64,000 bases of DNA, taken from Enterococcus plantarum (GTDB taxonomy: Bacteria; Bacillota; Bacilli; Lactobacillales; Enterococcaceae). The stretch is from NCBI RefSeq assembly GCF_001730295.1, contig NZ_MIKA01000034.1, forward strand, positions 124,001 through 188,000, written 5' to 3'. The notes beneath the pieces were generated by a model that was not told the DNA's origin, ran no database searches, and worked only from the letters and a program-made list of their open reading frames with translations. The position numbers and the translations under genes are program-made. Below are positions 47,992 through 56,574 of this stretch, piece by piece; position 1 is the stretch's first letter; every line of letters begins with the position of its first letter.

Positions 47992-48365
47992 GATACGTTT
48001 CCTTCATGCTGAAACACGACACTTCGATTCAGTTTTATTGTTGTAAACCATGAAGAATCGTGGGACAACAGAGTAGAGGGTGAATAGTGTTTTTCGAGTG
48101 AAATAAGAGAAGTCACCTTCATTGTAAAACACTATATTTAACCAAAATGAAATATGAGTGAGTCTCTTTTAAAACGAAATACTGCTGTACACTCAACAAC
48201 TGCTAAGAAATTTTCAATAAATTAGGAAATAACCTAGCAGTATATAGTGATGCAAACTCTGTTGTTCAGCCAAGCACCACCACACAACAAATCAAGAGTA
48301 ATCGATGAAAAAGTCAGTTTAGAAAAGTTCGTTTGAAGATGGGTCCTTAAACAGGAGGATTTCAT
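47992..48365 (+). other. Long leader between the riboswitch terminator and ribU
   Basis: About 370 nt with no supported gene. CTGCTA near 48199 and TAGCAG near 48236 can pair across 30 nt. AGGAGG sits 7 nt before the ribU ATG. I see no second promoter or known RNA family. Confidence 0.5.
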
Positions 48366-48974
48366 ATGCGAAACAACAAGGTACAAAAAATGGTAAGTGT
48401 AGCAATGTTAGCAGCAATCGGTGTGGTTTTACAATATGTGGCGTTTCCAATTATACCGTCATTAGTTTTTTTAAAGATTGACTTTAGCGATATTCCCGTT
48501 ATGATCAGTATGTTTTTGTTCGGCCCACTAGCTGGAATAAGTACTGCTTTCATAAGATCAGTATTGCATCTATTTACGACAGGAGCATCGCCACAAAACT
48601 TAGTGGGAGATGCCGCCAGCTTTTTTGCAACCACTGTCTTCACTTTGCCGATGTATTATTTTTTCAAGCGAGGAAGCGACAAACGTTCAAACAAAATTTT
48701 AGGTGTTTCTACAGGAATTATTGCGCTCACTGTTTTTATGGGTGTTGCGAATTACTTTGTCATCACACCAATTTATTTACAATTATTTGGCGTATCAGCT
48801 GGGCAATTCTTAGGAATGTCTTTAGCAAAATATGTTACGATTGGCATTATTCCATTCAATTTGATAAAAGGTGCAATCGTGAGTGCCGTTTTCTTGGTCC
48901 TTCATGCAAAACTTTTGCCATGGCTGTCTAGAAAACAATATCAGTTGAGTGATAAAAAAACATTAACGAAATAA
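48366..48974 (+). CDS. ribU: Riboflavin transporter RibU (ECF substrate-specific component)
   Basis: S-component of an energy-coupling-factor transporter, 202 residues with about six hydrophobic segments. Typical parts are 'MVSVAMLAAIGVVLQYVAF', 'FLKIDFSDIPVMISMFLFGP' and 'GIIPFNLIKGAIVSAVF'. The FMN riboswitch upstream confirms the flavin link. The ECF ATPases and EcfT are not in this window, as expected for group II systems. Riboflavin synthesis genes are absent here too. Confidence 0.95.
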   Translation: MRNNKVQKMVSVAMLAAIGVVLQYVAFPIIPSLVFLKIDFSDIPVMISMFLFGPLAGISTAFIRSVLHLFTTGASPQNLVGDAASFFATTVFTLPMYYFFKRGSDKRSNKILGVSTGIIALTVFMGVANYFVITPIYLQLFGVSAGQFLGMSLAKYVTIGIIPFNLIKGAIVSAVFLVLHAKLLPWLSRKQYQLSDKKTLTK

Positions 48975-48992
48975 ACGATTGATAGAATCTCT

Positions 48993-49033
48993 AAACATAG
49001 AGTGGGACGACGTGTTTTGCTCTGTGTTTTTTT
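48993..49033 (+). terminator. Terminator of ribU
   Basis: AACATAGAG (48994-49002) pairs with CTCTGTGTT (49020-49028) with one G-T pair, and a T-run follows. Confidence 0.75.
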
Positions 49034-49108
49034 GTTCGTCAATACAAATTCTTCTAGTTCCATGGAAATTTTTGTTAAAATAGAAAAGATGAAGAGAGGA
49101 GAACAACG

Positions 49109-49831
49109 ATGAAAAAATGGCAAAAACGATTACTTTGGTTTATGGGTGTATTGATAGCATTGATTTTAGTAGGTTTATTTTATGTAAAAACCATTACATA
49201 TACTCCGACGACAATGGCCTTAGAAGCATCACAAAAAGCAACAGATGAGAAGGATGTATTGTTTTTTAAAGGGGATAAAGAGAAACCCGCACTAATTTTT
49301 TATCAAGGAGCTTTAGTTGAAAGTGCCAGCTATAGTATTTGGGCTGAGAAAGTGGCAGAGGCTGGATATTCGGTTTATCTAGTAAAAGAACCCTTAAATT
49401 TGGCTGTTTTAGGTCAAAATAAAGCGGAGCAAATCATACGTTCTAATGATCTAACAGATTACGTGATCGGCGGGCATTCCTTAGGTGGCGTTATGGCTAG
49501 TCGCTTTGCAACCGAACAAGATAATAGTGGATTAAAAGGTGTATTTTTCTTAGCCAGTTACCCTGATGAAAAAGGTAGTCTTTCATCCTTTAAAGGACAA
49601 GTTCTTTCACTGACAGGATCTAAAGATGGTGTTTTAAATTGGGATGCGTATGAGCAAGCGAAAAAATATTTACCCAAACAAACTGTTTTTCAAGAAATCA
49701 AAGGCGGAAATCATGCTGGATTTGGTAGCTACGGTGAGCAAAAAGGGGACAAACCCGCTGGAATCAATAATGACGAACAACAAGAAGCTGTTGCCAATCA
49801 ACTAATTGATTGGCTAAAATCAATAAAATAA
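49109..49831 (+). CDS. Membrane-anchored alpha/beta hydrolase (PF12695-like)
   Basis: A 240-residue protein with an N-terminal hydrophobic helix (about 8-27) and an extracellular alpha/beta hydrolase domain. The nucleophile elbow is 'GGHSLGGVMA', with acid in 'SKDGVLN' and His in 'GGNHAGFGSYG'. The pattern matches dienelactone-hydrolase-like proteins of Firmicutes. Substrate unknown. GAGAGGAG precedes the ATG. Confidence 0.8.
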   Translation: MKKWQKRLLWFMGVLIALILVGLFYVKTITYTPTTMALEASQKATDEKDVLFFKGDKEKPALIFYQGALVESASYSIWAEKVAEAGYSVYLVKEPLNLAVLGQNKAEQIIRSNDLTDYVIGGHSLGGVMASRFATEQDNSGLKGVFFLASYPDEKGSLSSFKGQVLSLTGSKDGVLNWDAYEQAKKYLPKQTVFQEIKGGNHAGFGSYGEQKGDKPAGINNDEQQEAVANQLIDWLKSIK

Positions 49832-49836
49832 AGAAT

Positions 49837-49882
49837 AAAAGGAGAGAATATAGTCTTTAGACAAGCATTCTCTCCTTCTTTT
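49837..49882. terminator. Terminator between the hydrolase and ferredoxin genes
   Basis: AAGGAGAGAAT pairs with ATTCTCTCCTT around a 17-nt loop, flanked by A- and T-runs; it can serve both convergent genes. Confidence 0.85.
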
Positions 49883-49912
49883 ATTTCTAGTGTGAAAGTG
49901 AGAAACTATTTA

Positions 49913-50125
49913 TTATTTTTCGATGATCTCTATTGCACGAACAGGACATTTGCGGTACGCTGTTAACGCATTGTTTTGTTCGTTTTTGGGAACAAATTCT
50001 TGTTGGGCCTGACCATCATTCTTTAAAATGACGATCCCATCATCATTATAATCAAAAATTTCTGGTGCATAAACTTGGCATAATCCGCAAGCGATACATT
50101 TTTCAGGAATAATTTTACATAACAT
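49913..50125 (-). CDS. fer: Ferredoxin, single [4Fe-4S] cluster
   Basis: A 70-residue electron carrier with C10-x2-C13-x2-C16 ('KCIACGLC') and C60 followed by Pro ('KCPVRAIEI'). Highly acidic centre. It is divergent from ypbB-recQ with 39 nt between the starts, the same gene neighbourhood as B. subtilis fer. Confidence 0.93.
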   Translation of the reverse strand: MLCKIIPEKCIACGLCQVYAPEIFDYNDDGIVILKNDGQAQQEFVPKNEQNNALTAYRKCPVRAIEIIEK

Positions 50126-50164
50126 AAGAGCACATCCTATTCTATCATTGAAAGAGGTGGAAAT

Positions 50165-51196
50165 ATGGAACCTTACTTTATTTTAGCGTTATTTCAGCAC
50201 GGATACAAGGTACGAACTTCGACTTTGTACCACCTTTTAAAAGGCAAACGGACAAGCTCCGTATTACTATATGGTTTTCTATACGAAAATTTACGTTTTT
50301 TTCAGTTATTTCCATTATTATCTGAAAAGCAATTTAATACTATACTAGATGAATTAGTTAAGCAAGAGTTATTGTGTTTAATGTCAGATAGCAGGGTTCA
50401 GATAACCGCAAAAGGGAAGCAGATCGTGCTTGAAGAGGGCAATCATTTTTCTTGGATCGATCATTATCGTTTTGGTAAAACAGACGAAATAATTTGGCGA
50501 TTCTTACAGTTTACAGTGCAAGTGGTTTCGAACTTGTCCTACAATCATAAAAACTACATTCCTCTAGAACAGTCGCCACTATATCAGAAACAAATCAAAC
50601 TGTTCCTAAGGTCAACAACGAAAGCACAATTGATCGGAACTGTAAAAAAAGAATGGATGCAACTTTTTTCTCAATTAACAAAAGATGAGGCGAATTATTT
50701 CGCGCAACAATTTTCCGGCTATCAATTAATAGGTAAAACTTCTTTTCAACTAATGGATAATCAAGCGGATCCCTTTGAGCAGTTTTTGAGTAAAAAAGAA
50801 AAACTCCATCATTTACTGGATATAATTTGTCAAATGCCAGAGGATAGCTTCCTAAAGAAGCTGATTTTACCGCTAGTGAGACAAAATGAAAATAAGAGTA
50901 TGAGCGAAACTTGGTCATATTTGGAAGCGCAGCTATCTTTAGAGGCATTGGCTCAGCAAAGAAGGGTCAAGGTAAGTACGATTAAAGATCATCTTATGGA
51001 ATTAGCTTTAACGAAAAATTTTCCGTTTGAACAGTTTATATCAAAAAAGACAAATCAATACTTACTTGAATACCCAAAACCCTATCAAGATTGGGTCTAT
51101 TATTCCATCAAACAAATAATGCCAGAACTTGACTACTTTGAATTTCGTTTATATCAAATTCAAAAACTTAGGGAAGAAAGAGACTTTAGACAATGA
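50165..51196 (+). CDS. YpbB-like helix-turn-helix protein associated with RecQ
   Basis: A 343-residue soluble protein matching the position and character of B. subtilis YpbB. The C-terminal part contains a helix-turn-helix resembling the RecQ-associated HTH ('LSLEALAQQRRVKVSTIKDH'). It overlaps recQ by 4 nt and probably works with that helicase. No enzymatic motif is visible. Confidence 0.75.
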   Translation: MEPYFILALFQHGYKVRTSTLYHLLKGKRTSSVLLYGFLYENLRFFQLFPLLSEKQFNTILDELVKQELLCLMSDSRVQITAKGKQIVLEEGNHFSWIDHYRFGKTDEIIWRFLQFTVQVVSNLSYNHKNYIPLEQSPLYQKQIKLFLRSTTKAQLIGTVKKEWMQLFSQLTKDEANYFAQQFSGYQLIGKTSFQLMDNQADPFEQFLSKKEKLHHLLDIICQMPEDSFLKKLILPLVRQNENKSMSETWSYLEAQLSLEALAQQRRVKVSTIKDHLMELALTKNFPFEQFISKKTNQYLLEYPKPYQDWVYYSIKQIMPELDYFEFRLYQIQKLREERDFRQ

Positions 51197-52635
51197 CAAT
51201 CGATTTAGAGCAAATATTGCAGGAAAATTTTGGTTTTAGTACGTTTAAACCTGGGCAAAAAGAAGTAATCCAGCAGCTTTTAAAGAAACGTGATACGTTA
51301 GCTGTTTTACCAACTGGTACAGGGAAATCATTATGCTATCAATTAGTTGGACAATTACTTAACGGCACAGTGATCATTGTTTCCCCGCTTCTGTCATTGA
51401 TGGAAGACCAAGTATACCAACTTCAGAAAAAAGGTGAAGCCAAGGTTATCGCCTTGAATAGTAGTTTGTCCTTTATGGAAAAACAATATGTACTTGATCA
51501 TCTAAGTGACTACAAATTTATTTTAATTAGTCCTGAAACGCTAAGCCAAAAAGAGGTTCGAAAAAGAATTTCTGAGTTAACTATTGCTTTGTTTGTGGTA
51601 GACGAAGCGCATTGCGTTTCCCAGTGGGGTGTCGATTTTAGACCAGAATACACCAAATTAGCTAAAATCCAAGCAGAGTGTGGTTATCCATTGACTTTAG
51701 CCTTAACTGCCACGGCAACACCAGCTGTAAAAAAGGAAATAATGAAACAAATCTTTTCTCATCGTGAACCAATTTCAGAAGTCATTTTTTCTGTGAATCG
51801 GCCTAATATCGGTTTGATTGTTAATCAAACAACTGAAAAAGACGAGACACTGATTTCCTATTTGACACAATTAACAAACAGAGGAATTGTTTACTGCGCA
51901 ACTAGAAAGATGGCTGAGAGAGTGAATCGTGTCATCAACGACCAAACAAATTTAAAATCAGCATTCTACCACGGGGGACTGACAGCCAATGAGCGCAGTT
52001 TATTACAACAGCAATTCGTCTCAAACCAATTAGATGTTTTATGTGCAACAAATGCTTTTGGTATGGGAATTGATAAACCAGATGTGCGCTTTGTTATTCA
52101 CTACGATTGTCCTGATAGTTTAGAAAATTATGTACAAGAAATTGGTCGAGCAGGTCGTGATGGTCAGGCTAGTGTCGCGATTTTACTCTATCAAAAGGGT
52201 GATGAATCAATTCACTATTATTTCCAATCAGAAAGTCGGCTTGACCGAGAGCTGTTAAACGAATTAGCTGAAATACACTCAGACAATCAAGACAATGTTT
52301 TACCTACACTAAATGAAATTCAGCAAAAATGGCTACAAGGTTATTTAGAAAAAGAGTACACGATTGAAGAGTTAGAACAAAGATTATTAAGAAAAGAGAA
52401 AGAACGTCAACAACAGTTGGATGCTATGTTAAACTATATTAATGAAGAAAAATGCCGTCGGGTGTTTATTCAGCAGTATTTTTCAGAAACAATCGCAGAA
52501 ATAAACCAAGAAAATTGTTGTGATCGATGCGACTTATCTTTTGACAACTACAAAGTTCAAATAGTACAATCACCAGAAGAAAACGAAATCTCCGAACAAT
52601 GGGAGGACATTTTAATAAGATTATTTAAAGAATAA
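51193..52635 (+). CDS. recQ: RecQ-family ATP-dependent DNA helicase (RecS-like)
   Basis: A 480-residue 3'-5' DNA helicase. Motif I 'AVLPTGTGKSLCYQL', motif II 'VDEAHCVSQWGVDFRPEY', motif III 'ALTATATPAVK', motif V 'CATNAFGMGIDKPDVRFVIH' and motif VI 'QEIGRAGRDG'. The zinc-binding region is short ('EKCRRVFIQQYF' and 'CCDRCD'), and the HRDC domain is absent, as in the shorter RecS type of B. subtilis. Confidence 0.92.
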   Translation: MTIDLEQILQENFGFSTFKPGQKEVIQQLLKKRDTLAVLPTGTGKSLCYQLVGQLLNGTVIIVSPLLSLMEDQVYQLQKKGEAKVIALNSSLSFMEKQYVLDHLSDYKFILISPETLSQKEVRKRISELTIALFVVDEAHCVSQWGVDFRPEYTKLAKIQAECGYPLTLALTATATPAVKKEIMKQIFSHREPISEVIFSVNRPNIGLIVNQTTEKDETLISYLTQLTNRGIVYCATRKMAERVNRVINDQTNLKSAFYHGGLTANERSLLQQQFVSNQLDVLCATNAFGMGIDKPDVRFVIHYDCPDSLENYVQEIGRAGRDGQASVAILLYQKGDESIHYYFQSESRLDRELLNELAEIHSDNQDNVLPTLNEIQQKWLQGYLEKEYTIEELEQRLLRKEKERQQQLDAMLNYINEEKCRRVFIQQYFSETIAEINQENCCDRCDLSFDNYKVQIVQSPEENEISEQWEDILIRLFKE

Positions 52636-52673
52636 AAATAATCTTTTTTTAGACTGCAGTTGATAGAAAGCTG

Positions 52674-52682
52674 TGGTATAAT
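52674..52682 (+). promoter_or_regulatory. Extended -10 promoter of the LysM gene
   Basis: TGGTATAAT: TG at 52674-52675 and TATAAT at 52677-52682, 32 nt before the GTG start. Confidence 0.65.
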
Positions 52683-52714
52683 AGCAAACGAGAGAATTTT
52701 AGGAGGAACGATAC

Positions 52715-53263
52715 GTGAGTAAAAAAGATAAGAAAAAACAATCAGGTGCCCGTGAACCTTGGGAGCAGTCAATTTATGAGACAGATAAGAATGCTGGAGG
52801 TTCTCGCTCAGAAAAACGTCAACAAAAAAAAGGGAACACAGTTTTTCTAACGATTTTAGTTATCTTATTACTAATGATCATTACTTTACCAGTAGGAACA
52901 TACCTTTATGTGATGCGAGATAAACCAAGTGACAACAAGCAGACTAGTCAGCCTTCATCCTCTGTGGTTGTTCAATCATCGACTAAAAATAGTTCGACAG
53001 AATCATCATCTTCAAGTTCTAGCTCTTCACAAGAGCAACCAGCTTCATCCTCTGAGGTAGCAACCGATGGTGGACAAAGTAGCAGTGTACCGCAAGAGAC
53101 TACACCGACAAGTGAAGCGGCTGTGTACGATCAAGTTCGTAGTGGTGAGGGACCAAATCAAGTCGCTCAAAGAAATGGTATTACTGTTGAAGAATTATTA
53201 CAATTAAATGGTATTTCCTTAGATACTGTTTTACAACCTGAGCAATCTTTACGCGTTAAATAA
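52715..53263 (+). CDS. Membrane-anchored LysM domain protein
   Basis: A 182-residue protein with a basic cytoplasmic N-terminus (about 42 residues), one membrane helix (~43-65), a long Ser/Thr/Gln-rich linker (~72-133) and a C-terminal LysM domain ('VRSGEGPNQVAQRNGITVEE', 'LLQLNGIS'). The LysM should bind peptidoglycan, linking membrane and wall. Corresponds in position to B. subtilis YpbE. Start GTG with AGGAGG. Confidence 0.85.
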   Translation: MSKKDKKKQSGAREPWEQSIYETDKNAGGSRSEKRQQKKGNTVFLTILVILLLMIITLPVGTYLYVMRDKPSDNKQTSQPSSSVVVQSSTKNSSTESSSSSSSSSQEQPASSSEVATDGGQSSSVPQETTPTSEAAVYDQVRSGEGPNQVAQRNGITVEELLQLNGISLDTVLQPEQSLRVK

Positions 53264-53307
53264 CAAGAAAATCGGAGTGTAGCGATAGCGCTACTCCCCG
53301 TTATTAA

Positions 53308-53350
53308 GGGTCTGAAACAAAACAACTTATGTTTTGTACCAGACTCTTTT
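53308..53350 (+). terminator. Terminator between the LysM gene and cmk
   Basis: GGGTCTG (53308-53314) with CAGACTC (53340-53346) and inner ACAAAACA (53317-53324) with TGTTTTGT (53330-53337), followed by TTTTA. A second hairpin (GGAGT-AGCG with CGCT-ACTCC) precedes it around 53274-53298. Confidence 0.75.
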
Positions 53351-53377
53351 ACTATGTGACAAACAAAGGAGTTCATT

Positions 53378-54046
53378 ATGGAAAAGATAAGTATTGCGAT
53401 CGATGGACCAGCATCTTCTGGCAAAAGTACAGTAGCAAAAATTTTGGCAAAAAAATTACATTATATTTATTGCGATACAGGCGCAATGTATCGGGCATTA
53501 ACCTATTTAGCTATTCAAAAGAATGTCGACTTTGAAAATGAAAATGGTTTGGTTAATCTATGTCTCACACACACAATTTCTTTCAAGCAAACAGAAAAAG
53601 AACAATTAGTTTTTATTGATGGAAACGAAGTAACTGAAGAAATCAGACAACCGAATGTGACAAATGCAGTTTCAATTGTTGCGAAACATGCTTCTGTTCG
53701 TGAAAAAATGGTAGAGCTTCAACAAACAATCGGACGTCTAGGTGGTGTCGTTATGGACGGTCGTGATATTGGAACGGCTGTCTTACCAGATGCTGAAGTT
53801 AAAATCTTTTTGGTGGCAAGTGTGGAAGAACGCGCTGAAAGACGTTATAAAGAAAATCAGGAAAAAGGAATTAAAACCGATTTTACCACATTAAAAAAGG
53901 AAATCGAACACCGGGATTATCTGGACTCAACAAGGGAAGTGTCCCCGTTAAAGCAAGCAAAAGATGCTGTTAAAATCGACACAACTGGAATGAACATAGA
54001 AGAAGTTGTAAAAGCAATCGAAGAGGTCATCACAGTAAAAAGTTAA
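53378..54046 (+). CDS. cmk: Cytidylate kinase
   Basis: Phosphorylates CMP and dCMP. The 222-residue protein has the P-loop '[18 protein letters not shown]', '[15 protein letters not shown]', '[20 protein letters not shown]' and the '[19 protein letters not shown]' substrate region. Precedes rpsA, the conserved order. Confidence 0.96.
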   Translation: MEKISIAIDGPASSGKSTVAKILAKKLHYIYCDTGAMYRALTYLAIQKNVDFENENGLVNLCLTHTISFKQTEKEQLVFIDGNEVTEEIRQPNVTNAVSIVAKHASVREKMVELQQTIGRLGGVVMDGRDIGTAVLPDAEVKIFLVASVEERAERRYKENQEKGIKTDFTTLKKEIEHRDYLDSTREVSPLKQAKDAVKIDTTGMNIEEVVKAIEEVITVKS

Positions 54047-54259
54047 CCTTTCAAATTTGGTCATAACATAGATAAGAAGATAATATGACTGTGGTAAAGT
54101 TATGCTATCTTTGCCTTGAAACAAGAAAATTTTTTCTCACTCTTAAAGAAATAAAAGAAAATGAGAGAAATCGCTTTATTTTTTTAGCAAAATCCCGTAC
54201 TATTAAAGGAGTAGGTCAGATTTTACGAATTTTTTGGTGGCATAGGAGGATAAGTATTC

Positions 54260-55471
54260 ATGACAGAAGACAAAAAAGTGGAAAACAGCAATGAAACAAT
54301 GGAAGATGCAATGAACAGTTTCAAAGAAGTAAATGTTGGCGACATCGTTAAAGGTGAAGTGCTAGCAATCGAGGACAAACAAGTAATTGTTGGTATTGAA
54401 GATGCTGGCGTTGAAGGTGTAGTACCAGCAAAAGAATTATCTACGACTCAAGTAGAAGATATCAATGAATTAGTTAAAGTAGGCGATATCTTAGATTTAG
54501 TTGTCATCACTTCGATTGGCAAAGATAAAGAAAATGGTAGTTATTTACTATCTAAACGTCGTTTAGACGCTAAAAAAGTCTGGGAAGAAATCGAACAAGA
54601 TTTTCAAGCTGGAAAAATCATTGAAGCCCCAGTTACAAATGTTGTAAAAGGCGGCTTAGTCGTTGATGTTGGTGTTCGAGGTTTTGTTCCAGCTTCAATG
54701 GTAGAAGAACATTTTGTTGATGATTTTTCTGAATACAAAGGCCAAACTTTGACGTTTAAAATCATTGAAATCGAGCCTTCTGAAAATCGTTTGATTTTAT
54801 CTCATAAAGCTGTTGTTGCAGCAGAGAAAAATTCTAAGAAAAAAGATATCTTAGCGACGCTTCATGATGGAGACATCGTCGAAGGAAAAGTTGCTCGTTT
54901 AACTGATTTTGGTGCGTTTATCGATTTAGGCGGAATTGACGGATTAGTTCACGTATCAGAAATTGCGCATCAACACGTTGGGAAACCAAGCGATGTGTTA
55001 ACAGTTGGCGATGATGTAAAAGTGAAGATTCTTTCAATCAATCCAGACGAAGAACGTGTTTCTCTATCTATCAAAGAAACACTAGCCGGACCTTGGGAAG
55101 ATATTGAAAATAAAGCGGCTGTCGGTTCAGTTCTTGATGGAACGGTTAAACGCCTGACTAGCTTTGGTGCATTTGTAGAAGTATTCCCAGGAGTTGAAGG
55201 ATTAGTCCACATTTCTCAAATTTCACACAAACATATTGCAACACCTCATGAAGTATTAAAAGAAGGCGATGCAGTTCAAGTGAAAGTACTAGAAGTTAAT
55301 CCAGACGAACACCGCATTGCATTAAGTATCAAAGCCTTGGAAGCAAAACCTGAATCTCAAGAAGAACCAAAAGATGTTCAAGAATATGAGTTGCCAGAAG
55401 AGAATACTGGTTTCACAATGGGGGATATCTTAGGTGACGCGCTAAAAGCACAAGATACTGATTCAGAATAA
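54260..55471 (+). CDS. rpsA: 30S ribosomal protein S1 (four S1 domains)
   Basis: A 403-residue protein with four S1 repeats (starting near residues 25, 108, 195 and 280), the usual Firmicutes form. Repeats 3 and 4 are most similar to each other ('GKVARLTDFGAFIDLGGIDG', 'GTVKRLTSFGAFVEVFPGVE'). AGGAGG lies before the ATG. The Firmicutes protein is shorter than the six-domain E. coli S1. Confidence 0.95.
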   Translation: MTEDKKVENSNETMEDAMNSFKEVNVGDIVKGEVLAIEDKQVIVGIEDAGVEGVVPAKELSTTQVEDINELVKVGDILDLVVITSIGKDKENGSYLLSKRRLDAKKVWEEIEQDFQAGKIIEAPVTNVVKGGLVVDVGVRGFVPASMVEEHFVDDFSEYKGQTLTFKIIEIEPSENRLILSHKAVVAAEKNSKKKDILATLHDGDIVEGKVARLTDFGAFIDLGGIDGLVHVSEIAHQHVGKPSDVLTVGDDVKVKILSINPDEERVSLSIKETLAGPWEDIENKAAVGSVLDGTVKRLTSFGAFVEVFPGVEGLVHISQISHKHIATPHEVLKEGDAVQVKVLEVNPDEHRIALSIKALEAKPESQEEPKDVQEYELPEENTGFTMGDILGDALKAQDTDSE

Positions 55472-55484
55472 GTATAATGATTCG

Positions 55485-55510
55485 AGCGGAGGGAAACCTT
55501 CGCTTTTTTT
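55485..55510 (+). terminator. Terminator of rpsA
   Basis: AGCG-AGG, GAAA tetraloop, CCT-CGCT (55485-55504), then a T-run to 55510. Confidence 0.88.
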
Positions 55511-55513
55511 ATT

Positions 55514-55559
55514 AAAAAGAGAGACTCACTACCTTAATGAGGTGGTAAGTCTCCTTTTT
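55514..55559. terminator. Terminator of the response regulator gene
   Basis: AAAAAG-GAGACT-ACTACCTT pairs with AGGTGGTAAGTCTCCTTTTT, a long imperfect stem usable from both strands. Confidence 0.85.
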
Positions 55560-55569
55560 AGATAGACAA

Positions 55570-56346
55570 TCAATTATAAATGATTCGTAAATCTGCCGGT
55601 ATATGTTCGCCTTGATAGTGTTTGCGGAATTGATGGGGGGATTGACCTACTTTTTTCTTGAATAGTTTACTAAAGTAAGTCGAATCGACATATCCCACAG
55701 TTCCAGAAATTTCAGAAATAGACTTTTCTGTTTTCATTAATAATTGTTTTGATTTTTCTATACGATAAGCAGTCAGATAATCAATGAAATTCATACCAAC
55801 AGCTTCTTTAAAAAATCGACTGACATAATGACGATTTAAATGCATGATATCAGCCAACGTTGTCAAATTGATTTCTTCATTATAATGGTCATGGATGTAA
55901 TCCAAAATAGTATTGATTTGTTCTTTTGCTAAAACAGTAGGTTTATTATTCAAAACATCCATTAGAGAAACCTGGTTGAGTGATTTAACACAGCGATCAA
56001 TAGCAAATTTTAATTCATTAAAATCAATAGGATTTAACAAGTAGTCGATCACCCCGCCGCGTAAAGCCTGATGAATACTCTGGAAATCATTCCGTTCCGT
56101 CAGTATAATGACTTTAATATTGGGTAGTTGTTGTACTATTTTACGTTTAACGATAAATCCGTCAATTTCTAAATGGTCGATAGCAATCAAAAGAATTTCT
56201 GGAAGCAGTTTATCAGCAATTTTTAGAGCTTCTTGTTCTGTTTCTGCAGGAGGTAGCACTTTTATGTTCATAAATGCATCGTTGATAGAGTGTTGAAGAG
56301 TTTGTTGCTCTTTTGTATCATTGCTAACAATCAATAATCGGCACAT
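55570..56346 (-). CDS. Orphan response regulator with AraC-type DNA-binding domain and degenerate receiver
   Basis: A 258-residue YesN-like regulator. Receiver (~1-122): the phospho-acceptor D57 ('LLIAIDHLEIDG') and T83 ('ILTERND') remain, the N-terminal acidic pair is reduced to N9-D10, and the conserved Lys is replaced by N105 ('YLLNPIDF'). C-terminal AraC domain (~145-245): two helix-turn-helices ('LTTLADIMHLNRHYVSRFF', 'ISEISGTVGYVDSTYFSKLF'). No kinase gene is near. Divergent from an acetaldehyde dehydrogenase gene, its likely target. Confidence 0.85.
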   Translation of the reverse strand: MCRLLIVSNDTKEQQTLQHSINDAFMNIKVLPPAETEQEALKIADKLLPEILLIAIDHLEIDGFIVKRKIVQQLPNIKVIILTERNDFQSIHQALRGGVIDYLLNPIDFNELKFAIDRCVKSLNQVSLMDVLNNKPTVLAKEQINTILDYIHDHYNEEINLTTLADIMHLNRHYVSRFFKEAVGMNFIDYLTAYRIEKSKQLLMKTEKSISEISGTVGYVDSTYFSKLFKKKVGQSPHQFRKHYQGEHIPADLRIIYN

Positions 56347-56541
56347 AAATAACCCCTCTTTTCTTTCATGAGATAATGTCCTTTTTCTTTGTTAAATATA
56401 CTTTACTACTTTATGATACCTTGAAAAAATGAACCTTTCAAGTATAACTCTTTGTGAAAAAATACGTTAATAGGTAAATTTTGTCCACAAACTTCTTAAA
56501 AAAGTACCTAACAAATTGAATAGAATAGATTAAAATTGAGT

Positions 56542-56555
56542 TGTAAGCGTTAAAA
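56542..56555 (+). promoter_or_regulatory. Candidate cre (CcpA) site before the aldehyde dehydrogenase gene
   Basis: TGTAAGCGTTAAAA matches the consensus TGWAANCGNTNWCA at all but one constrained position. It ends 19 nt before the ATG, between the promoter region and the AGGAG, where CcpA binding would block transcription. Confidence 0.55.
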
Positions 56556-56574
56556 AAAGAAGGAGTGTTCAAAT

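Noticed and set aside
47793-48122. Minus-strand ORF of 109 codons over the riboswitch and leader
   Set aside because: Overlaps the conserved FMN aptamer and its terminator; the protein has no family features.
54085-54294. Plus-strand ORF of 69 codons between cmk and rpsA
   Set aside because: Runs into rpsA in another frame, lacks a ribosome binding site, and has an implausible composition.
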